Shown: positions 36,083 to 45,771, counted from the first letter of the stretch. The stretch: 64,000 nt of DNA from VXYL01 sp965243095 (GCA_965243095.1 OZ251530.1:558001-622000), one strand, 5' to 3'. Notes: generated by a model not told the origin, from the letters alone. Numbers and translations: made by a program.

Positions 36083-39000
36083 TTAGGCGGCGGTGGGCAG
36101 ACGCCCGGGCGGCGACTCCGCATCGCTGGCGATGGGGTTGGGCTGCGGGGCGAACAGTTCCAACGCCAGCCGGTCGCGGCGGCCGAGCGCGGCGCGGGCG
36201 GCGGCTTCTTTGACCGGGCCGAAGCCTTTGATGGTGGCCGGCAGACGGGCGAGCGCCACGGCGTTGTCGAAGTTGGCGGTCGTCAGACGCAGGCACAGTT
36301 CTTGGAAGTCGGCTTCGAATCGTGCCAGCAGCGAGTGCTCGAGTTTGTGTTCCGCGGTGTGGCGGAACAGGTCGAACGGGCCGCCGCGCAGGGTTCGCAG
36401 GCTGGCCAGCGTGTGGAGCGCTGGCCGTGCCAGCCACGCCGGCAGGGCGATTTTGGGTGTGCGGCCGGCGGCGTCGCGGCGGCCGAACCACGAGGGGGCG
36501 AAGTGGTAGGTGAGGCGCCAGCGGCCGGCGAACTGGGTGGCTAGATGTTGATCGAAGCCGCCGCCGGCGGTTACGAACAAGCGGGCAACCTCGTATTCGT
36601 CCTTCACCGCGAGTAGGTGGAAGTAGCTGTCGGCGATGGCTTCGGCGAAGGCGGTGCTCCCCGGGCGTGTTTGCCGCTCGGCCGCCTGTGCGTTGCACAG
36701 GAGCGCTTCGTACTTGGCGGCCAGCGCTTCGTCTTGGTAGGTGACCAGGAACGCTCGGCGGTAGGCGATGCGGTCGTCCAGGGTCTGTGACACTTGGGGC
36801 AACAGGGCTTGCGTTTGCCTGTTCCCGGCTGGCTGTTTTCCAGCAGCGTTCTCGCCCAGCGCGGCGGCGCGGCCGAGGTGGAAGGCGGCTAGGTTGTCAT
36901 CCACCTCCACGCCGTTCAGCTTGATGGCCTTTTCCAGCGCGGTGAGAGAAGCGGGCAAGGCGCCGCGTTGGAAGGCGTAGCCTAGTAGGAACACGTTGGC
37001 GCCGGTGGCCATGCCGAAGTGGTCTTTGGTGGCGGCTTGGGCGTCCACCGAAGCGGCCTTGCGTACGCGGGCGCGGATGCGCTTGCCGAGCAGGCCGGGG
37101 TTGGCCGATTCGTTGCCGGCGAGGACGAACGCGGCGGTGGGCGCTAAATGCTCGTTCACCAGCGCCAGCGTACGCTTCGGCGAAAGCAGCGCGAGCACGT
37201 CGCGGCCGGCGGCGGTGACCTGATCGGCGGCGATGAGCACGTCGGCGCTGGCCGCGGCGATCCGCGTCGGGGCATGGGGCGCGTCTGGCGGCGAGATGCG
37301 CACATGGCTCACCACCGCGCCGCCTTTCTGCGCGAGTCCGGTGGCGTCCAGCGTGGAGACGAACTTGCCGTCCAAGTGCGCGGCCGTGCCGAGCAACTGG
37401 GAAACCGTCACCACGCCGGTGCCGCCAACGCCGGCGATGAGGACGTTCGCGGCGGCGGGCTGCGTTGGCACCGGCAAGTGTGCCCGCAGCGCGTCGATGT
37501 CTTTCGCTGCGGCGCGTCGGGGGCGCGCGCCCGCCAAAGTCACCATCGCCGGACAGAATCCGGCCAGACAAGAAACGTCCTTGTTGCAGGCCGTCTGGTT
37601 GATGGCGCGCTTCACGCCGAGCTCGGTGGGCAGCGGTTCGATGGCGGCGCAGCTCGATTGCGCCGAGCAGTCGCCGCAGCCTTCGCACACCGCGTCGTTG
37701 ATGACCACGCGCACGTCCGGGTCCGCCGCCAGGCCGCGCCGACGGCGGCGGCGCAACTCGGCGGCGCAGGTTTGGTCGTACACGAGGACGGTGCAGCCGG
37801 GCGTGGCGCGCAGTTCGCGCTGCACGGCTTGCAGGTCTTCGCGCGGGGCGACGTTGAACGCGGTTTTGCCGCGGCGGTGGCGGCGCGGATCGTCGGCCAC
37901 CACGCGGACGTCGGCGATGCCTTCGGCGGTTACTTGCGCCACGATGTCGGCCACCGTGAGCTCGCCGTCCACTTTCTGGCCGCCAGTCATCGCCACGGCG
38001 TCGTTGGCGAGGATTTTGTAGGTGACGTTGACGCCGGCCGCCACCGCGGCGCGAATGGCCAGCAGCCCGGAGTGGAAGTAGGTGCCGTCGCCTAGGTTCA
38101 CGAACACATGCCGCTCGTTGGTGAACGGCGCCTGCCCGATCCAGTTCGCACCCTCGGCGCCCATGTGCGTGGGCAGGTGCGTATTGCGCCCCATCCACTG
38201 CGCCATGTAGTGGCAGCCAATGCCGGCGCCGGCGCGCGAGCCGTCGGGGACGCGGGTGGAGATGTTGTGCGGGCAGCCGGGGCAGTACACCGGCAGGCGG
38301 GCTTGCTTGGCGTCCACACCCACGTCGGCCAGCGCTGCCTCGGCGCCGCGCACCTCGGCCAAGTAGCTGCCGGCGCCCTGCTCCGGCGTCGCAAGGGCGT
38401 GGGCGAGCGCGGTGGCGATGGCCTTTGCATCCAGCTCGCCGGTGGCCGGCAGCGCCATGCACGCGCCAGCCTTGCCGATCACCTCCACGCGCCCGCCGGC
38501 CGGTGTGCCGAACAACAGCGAGCGCAACTGCTCTTCCACGAAGGTGCGCTTCTGCTCCACGACCAGCACCCGGCCGGCGCCTCGGCAGGCGTTTTCCATG
38601 AACGCAGCGTTGAGCGGCCACGTCATGCCCAGTTTGACCAAGCGAACGCCGGCGGCGGCGATTGCCGGCGTCGTGGCGAAACCGAGCTTGGCGAGCGCTT
38701 CGCGCACATCGGCGTACACCTTGCCGGCGGTCACGATCGCCAAGCGTGGTTGCGGCGGATCCGTGACGAGCCGGTCGATGCCCCCGGCGGCGGCGAATTC
38801 CGCGGCAAGGCGCAGTTTCCATTCCAAGCGCGCTTCTTGTTCCAGAGGCGAATCGGCCAAACGAATGTGCGGGCTGCTCTCGCGCCCGGGTTCCGTCTCC
38901 TTCAGCGAACTTGCTGGCGCGAAGACGTGCCTGTCCAGGTCGACTTCCACCGTCATGGCGCTGTCCATCACGTCCGTGACCGCCAGCAACGCCGTCCAGC

Positions 39001-39631
39001 AGCCGGCGTAGCGCGAGAGCGCCCAGCCGAACAGGCCGAAATCCAACACCTCCTGCACGTTCGCCGGTGCCAGCACGGGGATGCCGAGGTCGCGTAGCGC
39101 GAACTCGCTGGCGCTGGGCAGGGTGGAGGATTTGCAACCCGGGTCGTCGCCCACGGCGAGCAGCACACCGCCCAGCGGGCTGGTGCCGGCGGCGTTGGCG
39201 TGGCGCAAAGCGTCCGAGGATCGATCCAAGCCGGGCGCCTTGCCGTACCACAAGCCGAACACGCCCTCGTGCTTCGCGCCCGGGAACAGCCCCACCTGCT
39301 GCGTACCCCAAACGGCGGTGGCGGCGAGGTCCTCGTTGACACCGGGTTGGAATACCACGCCGAGCTCGTCAAGCAGTTTCGATTGCCGCAAGAGTTCCCG
39401 GTCCAAACCGCCGAGCGGCGAACCGCGGTAGCCGGAGACGAAACCGGCGGTGTCGCGCCCGGCGCGGATGTCCAAGCGCCGCTGGTCGATGGGCAGCCGC
39501 GCCAGCGCTTGGATGCCGCTCAGCAAAGCGCTGCCTTGCCGCGCGCCGTAGCGCATCTGCGCCAGCGTGCCGACGCCGGCGTCGTCGTTCCTGCTTATCG
39601 GTTGGGCGTTCCGCAACGGACCACTCCGCAA
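36083..39631 (-). CDS. indolepyruvate:ferredoxin oxidoreductase, fused alpha-beta form
   Basis: A 1182-residue fusion enzyme oxidising aryl-pyruvates to aryl-acetyl-CoA with ferredoxin. The N-terminal domain has TAGFVSGYRGSPLGGLDREL. The TPP-binding part contains CPGCPHNISTRVPDG, GIGCHYMAQWMGR and VFVNLGDGTYFHSGLLAIRA. A ferredoxin-like cluster follows (VINDAVCEGCGDCSAQSSC and NQTACNKDVSCLAGFCPA), then the gamma-type domain IAGVGGTGVVTVSQLLGTAA. The start could be ATG 39631 or an ATG 75 nt further in (39556). Divergent from an Lrp-type regulator, as in many proteobacteria, which suggests control by aromatic or branched-chain amino acids. Confidence 0.9.
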   Translation of the reverse strand: MRSGPLRNAQPISRNDDAGVGTLAQMRYGARQGSALLSGIQALARLPIDQRRLDIRAGRDTAGFVSGYRGSPLGGLDRELLRQSKLLDELGVVFQPGVNEDLAATAVWGTQQVGLFPGAKHEGVFGLWYGKAPGLDRSSDALRHANAAGTSPLGGVLLAVGDDPGCKSSTLPSASEFALRDLGIPVLAPANVQEVLDFGLFGWALSRYAGCWTALLAVTDVMDSAMTVEVDLDRHVFAPASSLKETEPGRESSPHIRLADSPLEQEARLEWKLRLAAEFAAAGGIDRLVTDPPQPRLAIVTAGKVYADVREALAKLGFATTPAIAAAGVRLVKLGMTWPLNAAFMENACRGAGRVLVVEQKRTFVEEQLRSLLFGTPAGGRVEVIGKAGACMALPATGELDAKAIATALAHALATPEQGAGSYLAEVRGAEAALADVGVDAKQARLPVYCPGCPHNISTRVPDGSRAGAGIGCHYMAQWMGRNTHLPTHMGAEGANWIGQAPFTNERHVFVNLGDGTYFHSGLLAIRAAVAAGVNVTYKILANDAVAMTGGQKVDGELTVADIVAQVTAEGIADVRVVADDPRRHRRGKTAFNVAPREDLQAVQRELRATPGCTVLVYDQTCAAELRRRRRRGLAADPDVRVVINDAVCEGCGDCSAQSSCAAIEPLPTELGVKRAINQTACNKDVSCLAGFCPAMVTLAGARPRRAAAKDIDALRAHLPVPTQPAAANVLIAGVGGTGVVTVSQLLGTAAHLDGKFVSTLDATGLAQKGGAVVSHVRISPPDAPHAPTRIAAASADVLIAADQVTAAGRDVLALLSPKRTLALVNEHLAPTAAFVLAGNESANPGLLGKRIRARVRKAASVDAQAATKDHFGMATGANVFLLGYAFQRGALPASLTALEKAIKLNGVEVDDNLAAFHLGRAAALGENAAGKQPAGNRQTQALLPQVSQTLDDRIAYRRAFLVTYQDEALAAKYEALLCNAQAAERQTRPGSTAFAEAIADSYFHLLAVKDEYEVARLFVTAGGGFDQHLATQFAGRWRLTYHFAPSWFGRRDAAGRTPKIALPAWLARPALHTLASLRTLRGGPFDLFRHTAEHKLEHSLLARFEADFQELCLRLTTANFDNAVALARLPATIKGFGPVKEAAARAALGRRDRLALELFAPQPNPIASDAESPPGRLPTAA

Positions 39632-39679
39632 AAAGCGCGAATTGATTCTATAGCCGCAACCGTAGGATGGGGGTTGCTA

Positions 39680-39720
39680 TTTTGCGCGGAAAACGATTAA
39701 GGTGGATTGTTGCTCCGCAA
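39680..39720. promoter_or_regulatory. candidate Lrp-type operator pair
   Basis: Two imperfect palindromes lie in the divergent region: TTTTGCGCGGAAAA (39680-39693) and TTGCTCCGCAA (39710-39720), with centres about 28 bp apart. They share TTGC and GCAA/GGAA half sites in an A+T-richer stretch. Paired sites in a shared promoter region fit binding by the neighbouring Lrp/AsnC protein. This is pattern only. Confidence 0.3.
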
Positions 39721-39738
39721 AAAAGGTTGTTTCGTAGG

Positions 39739-40200
39739 ATGGACAAACTCGATCGCACCGACCGCCGCATCCTCCAGCAGATGCAGCGCAAGGCGGACAT
39801 CTCCATGCAGGAACTGGGCGAGCGCGTGGGCATCTCGCACACGCCGTGTTGGCGGCGGCTGCGGCGTTTGGAGGAGCAGGGGTTCATCCGCGGCCGGGTG
39901 GCGCTGCTGGACGCCGAGCACTTGGATCTCACCGTCAACGTGTTCGTGAACGTCAGCCTGAAGCGGCATCAGGACAACGCGCTGACGCGGTTCGAGGAAT
40001 CCGTGCAGGACATCCCCGAGATCGTCGAATGCTACACGGTCTCCGGCGAAACGGACTTCCTGCTGCGCGTGGTGGTGGCGGACGTGCGCGCCTACGAGCA
40101 CCTGCTCAAGGAAACGCTGGTCCACCTGCCGGAGGTGAGCAACTTCACCTCCACCTTCGCCCTGCGGCAGGTGAAGTACACCACCGCGCTGCCAATCTAG
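39739..40200 (+). CDS. Lrp/AsnC family transcriptional regulator
   Basis: A 153-residue regulator. The N-terminal helix-turn-helix is MDKLDRTDRRILQQMQRKAD then MQELGERVGISHTPCWRRLR, followed by the RAM (ligand-binding) domain with VNVSLKRHQDNALTRFEESV, IVECYTVSGETDFLLRVVVA and the C-terminal FTSTFALRQVKYTTALP. ATG 39739 overlaps TAGGA and gives the canonical start. Probably forms octamers and controls the divergent oxidoreductase gene in response to an amino acid. Ends 9 nt before the end of metY. Confidence 0.93.
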   Translation: MDKLDRTDRRILQQMQRKADISMQELGERVGISHTPCWRRLRRLEEQGFIRGRVALLDAEHLDLTVNVFVNVSLKRHQDNALTRFEESVQDIPEIVECYTVSGETDFLLRVVVADVRAYEHLLKETLVHLPEVSNFTSTFALRQVKYTTALPI

Positions 40201-40209
40201 GTCAACGGC

Positions 40210-41484
40210 TTACGATGCCTGATCGAGCGCCTGGTCCAAGTCCTCCACGATGTCGTCGATGTGCTCGATGCCCACGGAGAGCCGGATCATCTCCGGCGTC
40301 ACGCCAACGTCCTTTTGCTCCTCCTCGGTGAGCTGCCGATGCGTGGTGGACGCGGGATGGCAGGCGAGGGATTTCGCATCGCCGATGTTCACCAGCCGCT
40401 TGAACATCTTCAGCGCGTCGTAGAACTTCACGCCGGCGTCGAAGCCGCCGTGGACGCCGAAGGTGAGGATGCCGGAAGCGCACCCTTGCATGTAGCGTTG
40501 CGCGAGCTCGTGGTAGCGGTCGCCGGGCAGCCCGGCGTACTGCACCCACGCCACCTTCGGATGGCTTTGCAGGTGTTTCGCCACCGCCAGCGCGTTGTCG
40601 CAGTGGCGCTCCATGCGCAGGTTCAAGGTTTCCACCCCCTGCATGATCAGGAAGGCGTTGAATGGCGAAATGGCCGAGCCGGTGTTGCGCAGCGGCACCG
40701 TGCGCGCCCGCCCGATGTAGGCCGCCGGCCCCAGCGCGTCGGCGTACACCACGCCGTGGTAGCTCGGTTCCGGGGTGGTGAACATGGGGTAGCGCTCGCC
40801 GTGCTCCGCCCACGGGAACTTGCCGGCGTCCACGAGAACGCCGCCGAGCGAATTGCCGTGCCCGCCCATGTACTTCGTCATGGAGTGGACGACGATGTCG
40901 AACCCGTGGTCGGCCGGCTTCAGCAGCGCCGGCGTGGCCACGGTGTTGTCGACGATGGTGGCGACGCCATGCGAATGTGCCATGTCCGCCACCGCCTGCA
41001 AGTCCACGATGTTGCCGGCGGGATTGCCGATGCTCTCGCAGAACACCGCCTTGGTGCGCTCGTCCATGAGTTTTTCGAGATCCGCGGCGCTGTCGCCGGC
41101 GGCGAAGCGCACGTCGATGCCTTGCTTCGGCAGCATGTGCGCGAACAGCGTGTAGGTGCCGCCGTAGAGCTGCGGCACGGTGACGATGTTGTCCCCGGCC
41201 TCCGCCAAGTTGAGGATGGAGTAGTTCACCGCGGCGCTGCCGGCGGACAGCACCAGCGCGCCGACGCCGCGTTCGAGCTCCGTCACGCGCTGTTCGAGAA
41301 CCGCCTGCGTGGGGTTCATGATGCGCGTGTAGATGTTGCCGGGCACCGCCAGATTGAAGAGGTCCGCGCCGTGCTGGGCATCGTCGAACTCGTACGCGAC
41401 GGTTTGATAGATGGGCACCGCCACGGCGTGGGTGGTGGGTTCGGATTCGTAGCCGCCGTGGATGGCGATGGTCTCGTCCTTCAC
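40210..41484 (-). CDS. metY: O-acetylhomoserine sulfhydrylase (Cys/Met metabolism PLP enzyme)
   Basis: A 424-residue PLP enzyme. The start is GTG 41484, preceded six bases upstream by AAGGAG. Signatures: TIAIHGGYESEPTTHAVAVP, PGNIYTRIMNPTQAVLEQRV, VLSAGSAAVNYSILNLAEAG, and the PLP lysine K204 in HSMTKYMGGHGNSLGG. The length and the VPIYQTVAYEFDDAQHGADL segment point to the OAH sulfhydrylase branch instead of cystathionine gamma-synthase, which is ~40 residues shorter. Makes homocysteine from O-acetylhomoserine and sulfide in the direct-sulfhydrylation route to methionine. Confidence 0.92.
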   Translation of the reverse strand: MKDETIAIHGGYESEPTTHAVAVPIYQTVAYEFDDAQHGADLFNLAVPGNIYTRIMNPTQAVLEQRVTELERGVGALVLSAGSAAVNYSILNLAEAGDNIVTVPQLYGGTYTLFAHMLPKQGIDVRFAAGDSAADLEKLMDERTKAVFCESIGNPAGNIVDLQAVADMAHSHGVATIVDNTVATPALLKPADHGFDIVVHSMTKYMGGHGNSLGGVLVDAGKFPWAEHGERYPMFTTPEPSYHGVVYADALGPAAYIGRARTVPLRNTGSAISPFNAFLIMQGVETLNLRMERHCDNALAVAKHLQSHPKVAWVQYAGLPGDRYHELAQRYMQGCASGILTFGVHGGFDAGVKFYDALKMFKRLVNIGDAKSLACHPASTTHRQLTEEEQKDVGVTPEMIRLSVGIEHIDDIVEDLDQALDQAS

Positions 41485-41536
41485 GAGTTGCTCCTTGCTG
41501 CGGGTGATAGCTGCGGGTGAAACTGCCAGTGGAAAA

Positions 41537-42355
41537 TTATACCCCTTGGCTTGCGCGGGAGAGCGCCGCGAGGAACGCATCCACCTTCTCCCACAGCGGC
41601 GGATGGGCGAGGAAGGCGTTGTGCGCCAAGTCGAAGGTGTGCAGTTCCGCCCGGTCGCCCAGCAGCCGCACCATCGCCTGGCTCTCAGCGAACGGGATCA
41701 CGCGGTCGCTGGGCGAGGCGAAAACCAGCGCCGGCGGCAGGCCGGCCGCCGCGGTCTCGGCGCGCAGCGGATGGCGCAACAGCCAGCGCACTGGAAACAG
41801 GCTGAACGGGAACGTGGCGCGGGCGATGTGCTCCACGCCGCGATAGGGACTCACCAGAATCAACGCATCCGCTTGCGCCCGCGCCGCGGCGAGGCTGACA
41901 ACGCCGGTGCCCAAGCTCAGGCCGAACAGCACCAGCGGCCGGTTCGGCCAACGCGCCTTCGCCCACGCCGCAAGCGCCACCGCGTCCGCCACCAGCGCCT
42001 GCTCCGACGGAGCGCCGTCGCTCTCGCCGTAGCCGCGGTAGTTCACGAGCACGGTGGTGGCGTTGCGGCGGGCGAACGCCTCGATGTGTACGGAAACCTC
42101 TTCGGCGTTGCCGCCGAAGTACACCAACACCGGCCCCGCGCTGTCCTCATTCACCAGCCAACCGCGCAGCACCGCGTCGTCGCGTTCGATGGCGATGGCG
42201 GCGGCCGCCGGATGCGTCGGCGGCAGCGCAACACGCTGCGGATGGAAGATGAGCTTTTCTTGGACAACCCACAGGAATCCGCACAGCAGCAAATAGACCG
42301 TGCCAAGGCCAAGAGCAAGGCGCGCGGCGACGCCGGCCGCTTCCAACAGCGTCAC
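41537..42355 (-). CDS. membrane-anchored alpha/beta hydrolase (BEM46/ABHD13-like)
   Basis: A 272-residue protein with an N-terminal anchor (LGLGTVYLLLCGFLWVVQEK) and an alpha/beta-hydrolase core: GPVLVYFGGNAEEVSVHIEA, TTVLVNYRGYGESDGAPSEQ, the nucleophile elbow FGLSLGTGVVSLAAARA, ALVFASPSDRVIPFAESQ with the acid Asp and DLAHNAFLAHPPLWEKV with the His. This triad layout is that of the BEM46 family, whose substrates are mostly unknown. Divergent from dapA. Confidence 0.8.
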   Translation of the reverse strand: MTLLEAAGVAARLALGLGTVYLLLCGFLWVVQEKLIFHPQRVALPPTHPAAAAIAIERDDAVLRGWLVNEDSAGPVLVYFGGNAEEVSVHIEAFARRNATTVLVNYRGYGESDGAPSEQALVADAVALAAWAKARWPNRPLVLFGLSLGTGVVSLAAARAQADALILVSPYRGVEHIARATFPFSLFPVRWLLRHPLRAETAAAGLPPALVFASPSDRVIPFAESQAMVRLLGDRAELHTFDLAHNAFLAHPPLWEKVDAFLAALSRASQGV

Positions 42356-42528
42356 AGCGGAGTTCGTGTTGGCGTCAGCATGGGAACGCCCTCAATCGTC
42401 GCTAGGCGCGTGGCACTGTATTGCGCCGCCACCAGCAAACGCAAGGGTTTGGCGCCACATCCCTCACGCTCCCCGCACCTTCACCTGCGTTACCATGCGG
42501 ACATTGCACCACAAACCGCGGGGCGTTC

Positions 42529-43422
42529 ATGTCCGCAACGGAAGATTTAAAGGGCAGCTTGGTGGCGTTGGTGACGCCGATGAAGCCCTCCGGCCTGGTC
42601 GACTGGAAGGCGCTCGACGGCCTCATCGACTGGCATTTGGAAGCGGGCACCAACGGCATCGTGCCGGTGGGCACCACCGGCGAATCGGCCACGCTTGCCG
42701 TGGGCGAGCACCGGGAAGTCATCGCCGCCACCGTGCGGCGCGTGAACGGGCGCGTGCCCGTGGTCGCCGGCACCGGCGCCAACGCCACCGCCGAGGCCAT
42801 CGAATACACCAAGGCCGCCCGCGACGACGGCGCGGACTATTGCCTTTCCGTAACCCCGTACTACAACAAGCCGCCGCAAGAAGGCTTGGTTCGGCACTAC
42901 GCCGCCATCGCCGAGGCGGTGGCCGACCTGCCCATCGTGCTCTACAACGTGCCGCCCCGCACCGCTTGCGACATGCACGCGGACACCGTGGCGCGCCTCG
43001 CCGAAGTGGACAACATCGTCGGCATCAAAGAGGCGTGCGGCGACCCCGAGCGGGTGGCCGTGATCAAAGCGCTGGTGCCGGAGGATTTCGTGCTGCTCTC
43101 CGGCGAGGACGCGCAAACGCTCACCATGGCCCGGCACGGTGCGCGTGGTGCCATCTCGGTGACGGCGAACGTGGTGCCGGAGCGCATGGCCGCCTTCTGC
43201 GCCGCCTTCCTCGGTGGCGACTTCACCGCGGCGGAGCGCATCGACGCGCAGTTGCAGCCGCTGCATGGCGCGCTTTTCGTGGAAACCAGCCCCATCCCGA
43301 CGAAGTGGGCGTTGGCGGCTTTGGGGCGCATCGACGCCGGCATCCGCCTGCCGCTGGTGGAACTCAGCGCCGCCGGGCAGGTCGAAGTGCGCGCGCGCTT
43401 GGCCGATCTCGGCCTGCTTTGA
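42529..43422 (+). CDS. dapA: 4-hydroxy-tetrahydrodipicolinate synthase
   Basis: A 297-residue DapA, condensing pyruvate and aspartate semialdehyde toward lysine and diaminopimelate. It has LVALVTPMKPSGLVDWKALD, VPVGTTGESATL, TPYYNKPPQEGLVRHY, LYNVPPRT (Tyr139, Arg144) and the Schiff-base lysine K167 in IVGIKEACGD. ATG 42529 gives the family N terminus. bamC follows after 12 nt, the classical dapA-nlpB order. Confidence 0.97.
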   Translation: MSATEDLKGSLVALVTPMKPSGLVDWKALDGLIDWHLEAGTNGIVPVGTTGESATLAVGEHREVIAATVRRVNGRVPVVAGTGANATAEAIEYTKAARDDGADYCLSVTPYYNKPPQEGLVRHYAAIAEAVADLPIVLYNVPPRTACDMHADTVARLAEVDNIVGIKEACGDPERVAVIKALVPEDFVLLSGEDAQTLTMARHGARGAISVTANVVPERMAAFCAAFLGGDFTAAERIDAQLQPLHGALFVETSPIPTKWALAALGRIDAGIRLPLVELSAAGQVEVRARLADLGLL

Positions 43423-43434
43423 GCGCTGCCGGGG

Positions 43435-44538
43435 ATGCAAGAGACGATGCGGATGGGTAACGCGAATCACGGAGTGTTGGGCGCCACCGGCGTCTTGGCG
43501 TTGCTGCTCGCGCTGGACGGCTGCCGCTACCTCGCCGACGACGAGGGCATCTTCGTGAATCGCCGCGACGACTACTTGGAGGCGAAGGTCGGCACCCAAT
43601 TGGACGTGCCGCCGGAACTCACGGACGTGCGCATCGTCGATAGCTGGCCGATCCCCGACGTGCCGGACGCCGCGACGGCGAAGAACTACCCGGGCGAGCC
43701 GCCGCGCCCGGAGGTGTTCGTCGGCAGCGACATCGACGCCGTGAAGATCCAAAAGCTGGGCGACCGCTCGTGGGTTGTGCTGCCGGACGCGCCGGAGCAG
43801 GTGTGGCCGCTGATCAAGCAGTTCCTGGCGGACAACGGCGTGGCGGTCGGGCGCGAGGACGCGCCGACCGGCGTCATCGAGAGCCGCTGGTTCGTCATCG
43901 CCGACCGCGACTACGACGACGTGGTGCGCGCGGCCATCCGCACCGGCCAGCGCGACGGCGACGCCGCCGGCGGTTCCATCCCCAGCCGCTACCGCGTGCA
44001 ATTCCGCGTGGAACGGGGCATCCGGCGCGGCTCCACGGAGGTGCATGTTGGCCACGAACGGGTGCGCGGGAACGAAACGGACCTCGCCCCGGAACTGCCG
44101 CAGATCCAGTCCGAAGTAACAGCCAAACTCGCGGACTACTTCGCCCTCGGCGCAGCCGAGGCCGTGTCCATGGTGGGGCGCGACATCGCGTCCGAAAGCA
44201 AGGCGCAGGTGGTGAAGAACGCCGACGGCTACCCGTCGCTGCGCCTCAACGTGGACTTCGATCGCGCTTGGGCCACGGTGGGGCAGGCATTGGAACGCGC
44301 CGAGGTAGACGTCGCCGAGCGCGATCGCGACGCCGCCACCTTTCGCGCCCGGTTTTCCACCGGCGATGCCGGCTGGCTCAAGCGCCTGTCCCGCCGCGGC
44401 GGTGGCAACGTCGTCGTGCTGATCCACGTCGCCCGCGAAGCCGAGCGCGTGGTGGTGCGCGTGATGGACGAAGCCGGCGCCCCGCTGCCGGTGGAACTCG
44501 CCGAACAGGTGCTGTTGACGCTGCGCGAGTTCGCCTAG
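43435..44538 (+). CDS. bamC: outer-membrane assembly lipoprotein BamC
   Basis: A 367-residue lipoprotein. The export signal GVLGATGVLALLLALDGC has a Cys near residue 30, with Asp at -2 of the lipobox, which is unusual. The BamC body includes VGTQLDVPPELTDVRI, SWVVLPDAPEQVWPLIKQFL, VIESRWFVIADRD and FDRAWATVGQALERAEVDVA, two helix-grip domains. BamC is part of the BamABCDE machine that inserts beta-barrel proteins such as the TonB receptors at the right end of the window. The start may be ATG 43435 or ATG 43447. Confidence 0.9.
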   Translation: MQETMRMGNANHGVLGATGVLALLLALDGCRYLADDEGIFVNRRDDYLEAKVGTQLDVPPELTDVRIVDSWPIPDVPDAATAKNYPGEPPRPEVFVGSDIDAVKIQKLGDRSWVVLPDAPEQVWPLIKQFLADNGVAVGREDAPTGVIESRWFVIADRDYDDVVRAAIRTGQRDGDAAGGSIPSRYRVQFRVERGIRRGSTEVHVGHERVRGNETDLAPELPQIQSEVTAKLADYFALGAAEAVSMVGRDIASESKAQVVKNADGYPSLRLNVDFDRAWATVGQALERAEVDVAERDRDAATFRARFSTGDAGWLKRLSRRGGGNVVVLIHVAREAERVVVRVMDEAGAPLPVELAEQVLLTLREFA

Positions 44539-44598
44539 CGGCGTTCTCTCTGCAGGACTGGAAGCCCAGAGTTTGCGGAGCAAACTCCAACGCGCCCG

Positions 44599-45771
44599 CT
44601 AGGGCGCGCCAACGCGTTGCTTGCGGACCACGGTTTCGTCTAATTCCAGTCCCAGCCCGGGCGCCGTCGGCGGTTCGATGAAGCCGTCGCGGAAGCGAAT
44701 GGGCTCGACGAAGATGTCCTCGTGCAGCGCCCCGCCATTGTACTCCTGGATGAGGAAGTTCGGCGAGCAGGCGTCCAATTGCACCGCCGCCGCGGCCGCC
44801 ACCGGCCCAACGTACATGTGCGGGGCGATCATCGCGTAGTGCGCCTCGGCCATGCCGGCGATCTTTTTGGCTTCCAGAATGCCACCGCATTGGCCGACGT
44901 CCAGTTGGATGATCTGCGCCGCCTGTTTCTCCAACAACTCGGAGAACTCGTACTTGGTGGCCAGCCGTTCGCCGGCGGCGATGGGAATGGACGTGTGCGC
45001 GGCCACGCGCGCCAGCTCGGCCACGTTCTCCGGCGGCACCGGCTCCTCGAACCACATCGGGTGGTATTCCTCGAAGACGCTGGCCACGCGAATGGCGCCG
45101 GCGGTGCTGAACTGGCCGTGGGTGCCGATGCCCACCTCCAGTTCGTCGCCCACCGCGTCGCGTATGGCGGCGAAGATGCGCGCCGCGTGTTTGATGGTTT
45201 TCAACGGGAAATCCCGCGGCAACGGGAAGTAGGGCATGAACGGGTCGATCTTGCAGGCGGTGTTGCCTTCCTCCAGCAGCTTGGCGGCGATCTCGCCGGC
45301 GCGGGCGGGGTTTTCCCAAACGCCGTCGGTGGGCATGTAGGCGTAGGCGCGCAGCTTGTCGTGGCAGCGCCCGCCAAGCAGGTTGTAGATGGGCTGCCCG
45401 GTGGCCTTGCCGACGATGTCCCACAGCGCCATCTCGATGGCGGAAAGGGCCGGCGTCGCGTGCATGCTGGGGTGGCGGTAGTCGTGGTTGGAGGCGTACA
45501 TGCGCTGCCAGATGCTCTCGATGGCGAACGGGCTCTGCCCGACCACGAAGCGCTCCGCCAAGTCGCGCAGGAGGGCGATCTGCGATTGCAGATTCGGCGC
45601 GTGGCCGGTGGGCCGCTCGCCCAAACCCACCAAGCCTTCGTCCGTGAGCAGACGGATGAACAGCCACTGCCGGCCGCCACGGTACGGCGGCACGTTGTCG
45701 AGCACGATGGTCTCGATGCCGGTTACTTGCACGGGAAGCGACCTCGAAGTGGCACTGTCTAAGCCAATCAT
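44599..45771 (-). CDS. enolase-superfamily enzyme (mandelate racemase/galactonate dehydratase-like)
   Basis: A 390-residue protein. The capping domain runs to about residue 140 and the barrel follows. Catalytic-region motifs are TACKID (residues 171-176), VGIGTHGQFS (213-222), WFEEPVPPEN (240-249), IAAGERLATK (264-273), LDVGQCGGI (290-298) and APHMYVGP (316-323). Metal-ligand Glu residues in EEP and GER are present, but the first ligand, normally an Asp two residues before His218, is Gly216. Sugar-acid dehydration is the general expectation, substrate unknown. I recall GTHGQ in some subgroups, so this may be a family variant. Confidence 0.8.
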   Translation of the reverse strand: MIGLDSATSRSLPVQVTGIETIVLDNVPPYRGGRQWLFIRLLTDEGLVGLGERPTGHAPNLQSQIALLRDLAERFVVGQSPFAIESIWQRMYASNHDYRHPSMHATPALSAIEMALWDIVGKATGQPIYNLLGGRCHDKLRAYAYMPTDGVWENPARAGEIAAKLLEEGNTACKIDPFMPYFPLPRDFPLKTIKHAARIFAAIRDAVGDELEVGIGTHGQFSTAGAIRVASVFEEYHPMWFEEPVPPENVAELARVAAHTSIPIAAGERLATKYEFSELLEKQAAQIIQLDVGQCGGILEAKKIAGMAEAHYAMIAPHMYVGPVAAAAAVQLDACSPNFLIQEYNGGALHEDIFVEPIRFRDGFIEPPTAPGLGLELDETVVRKQRVGAP

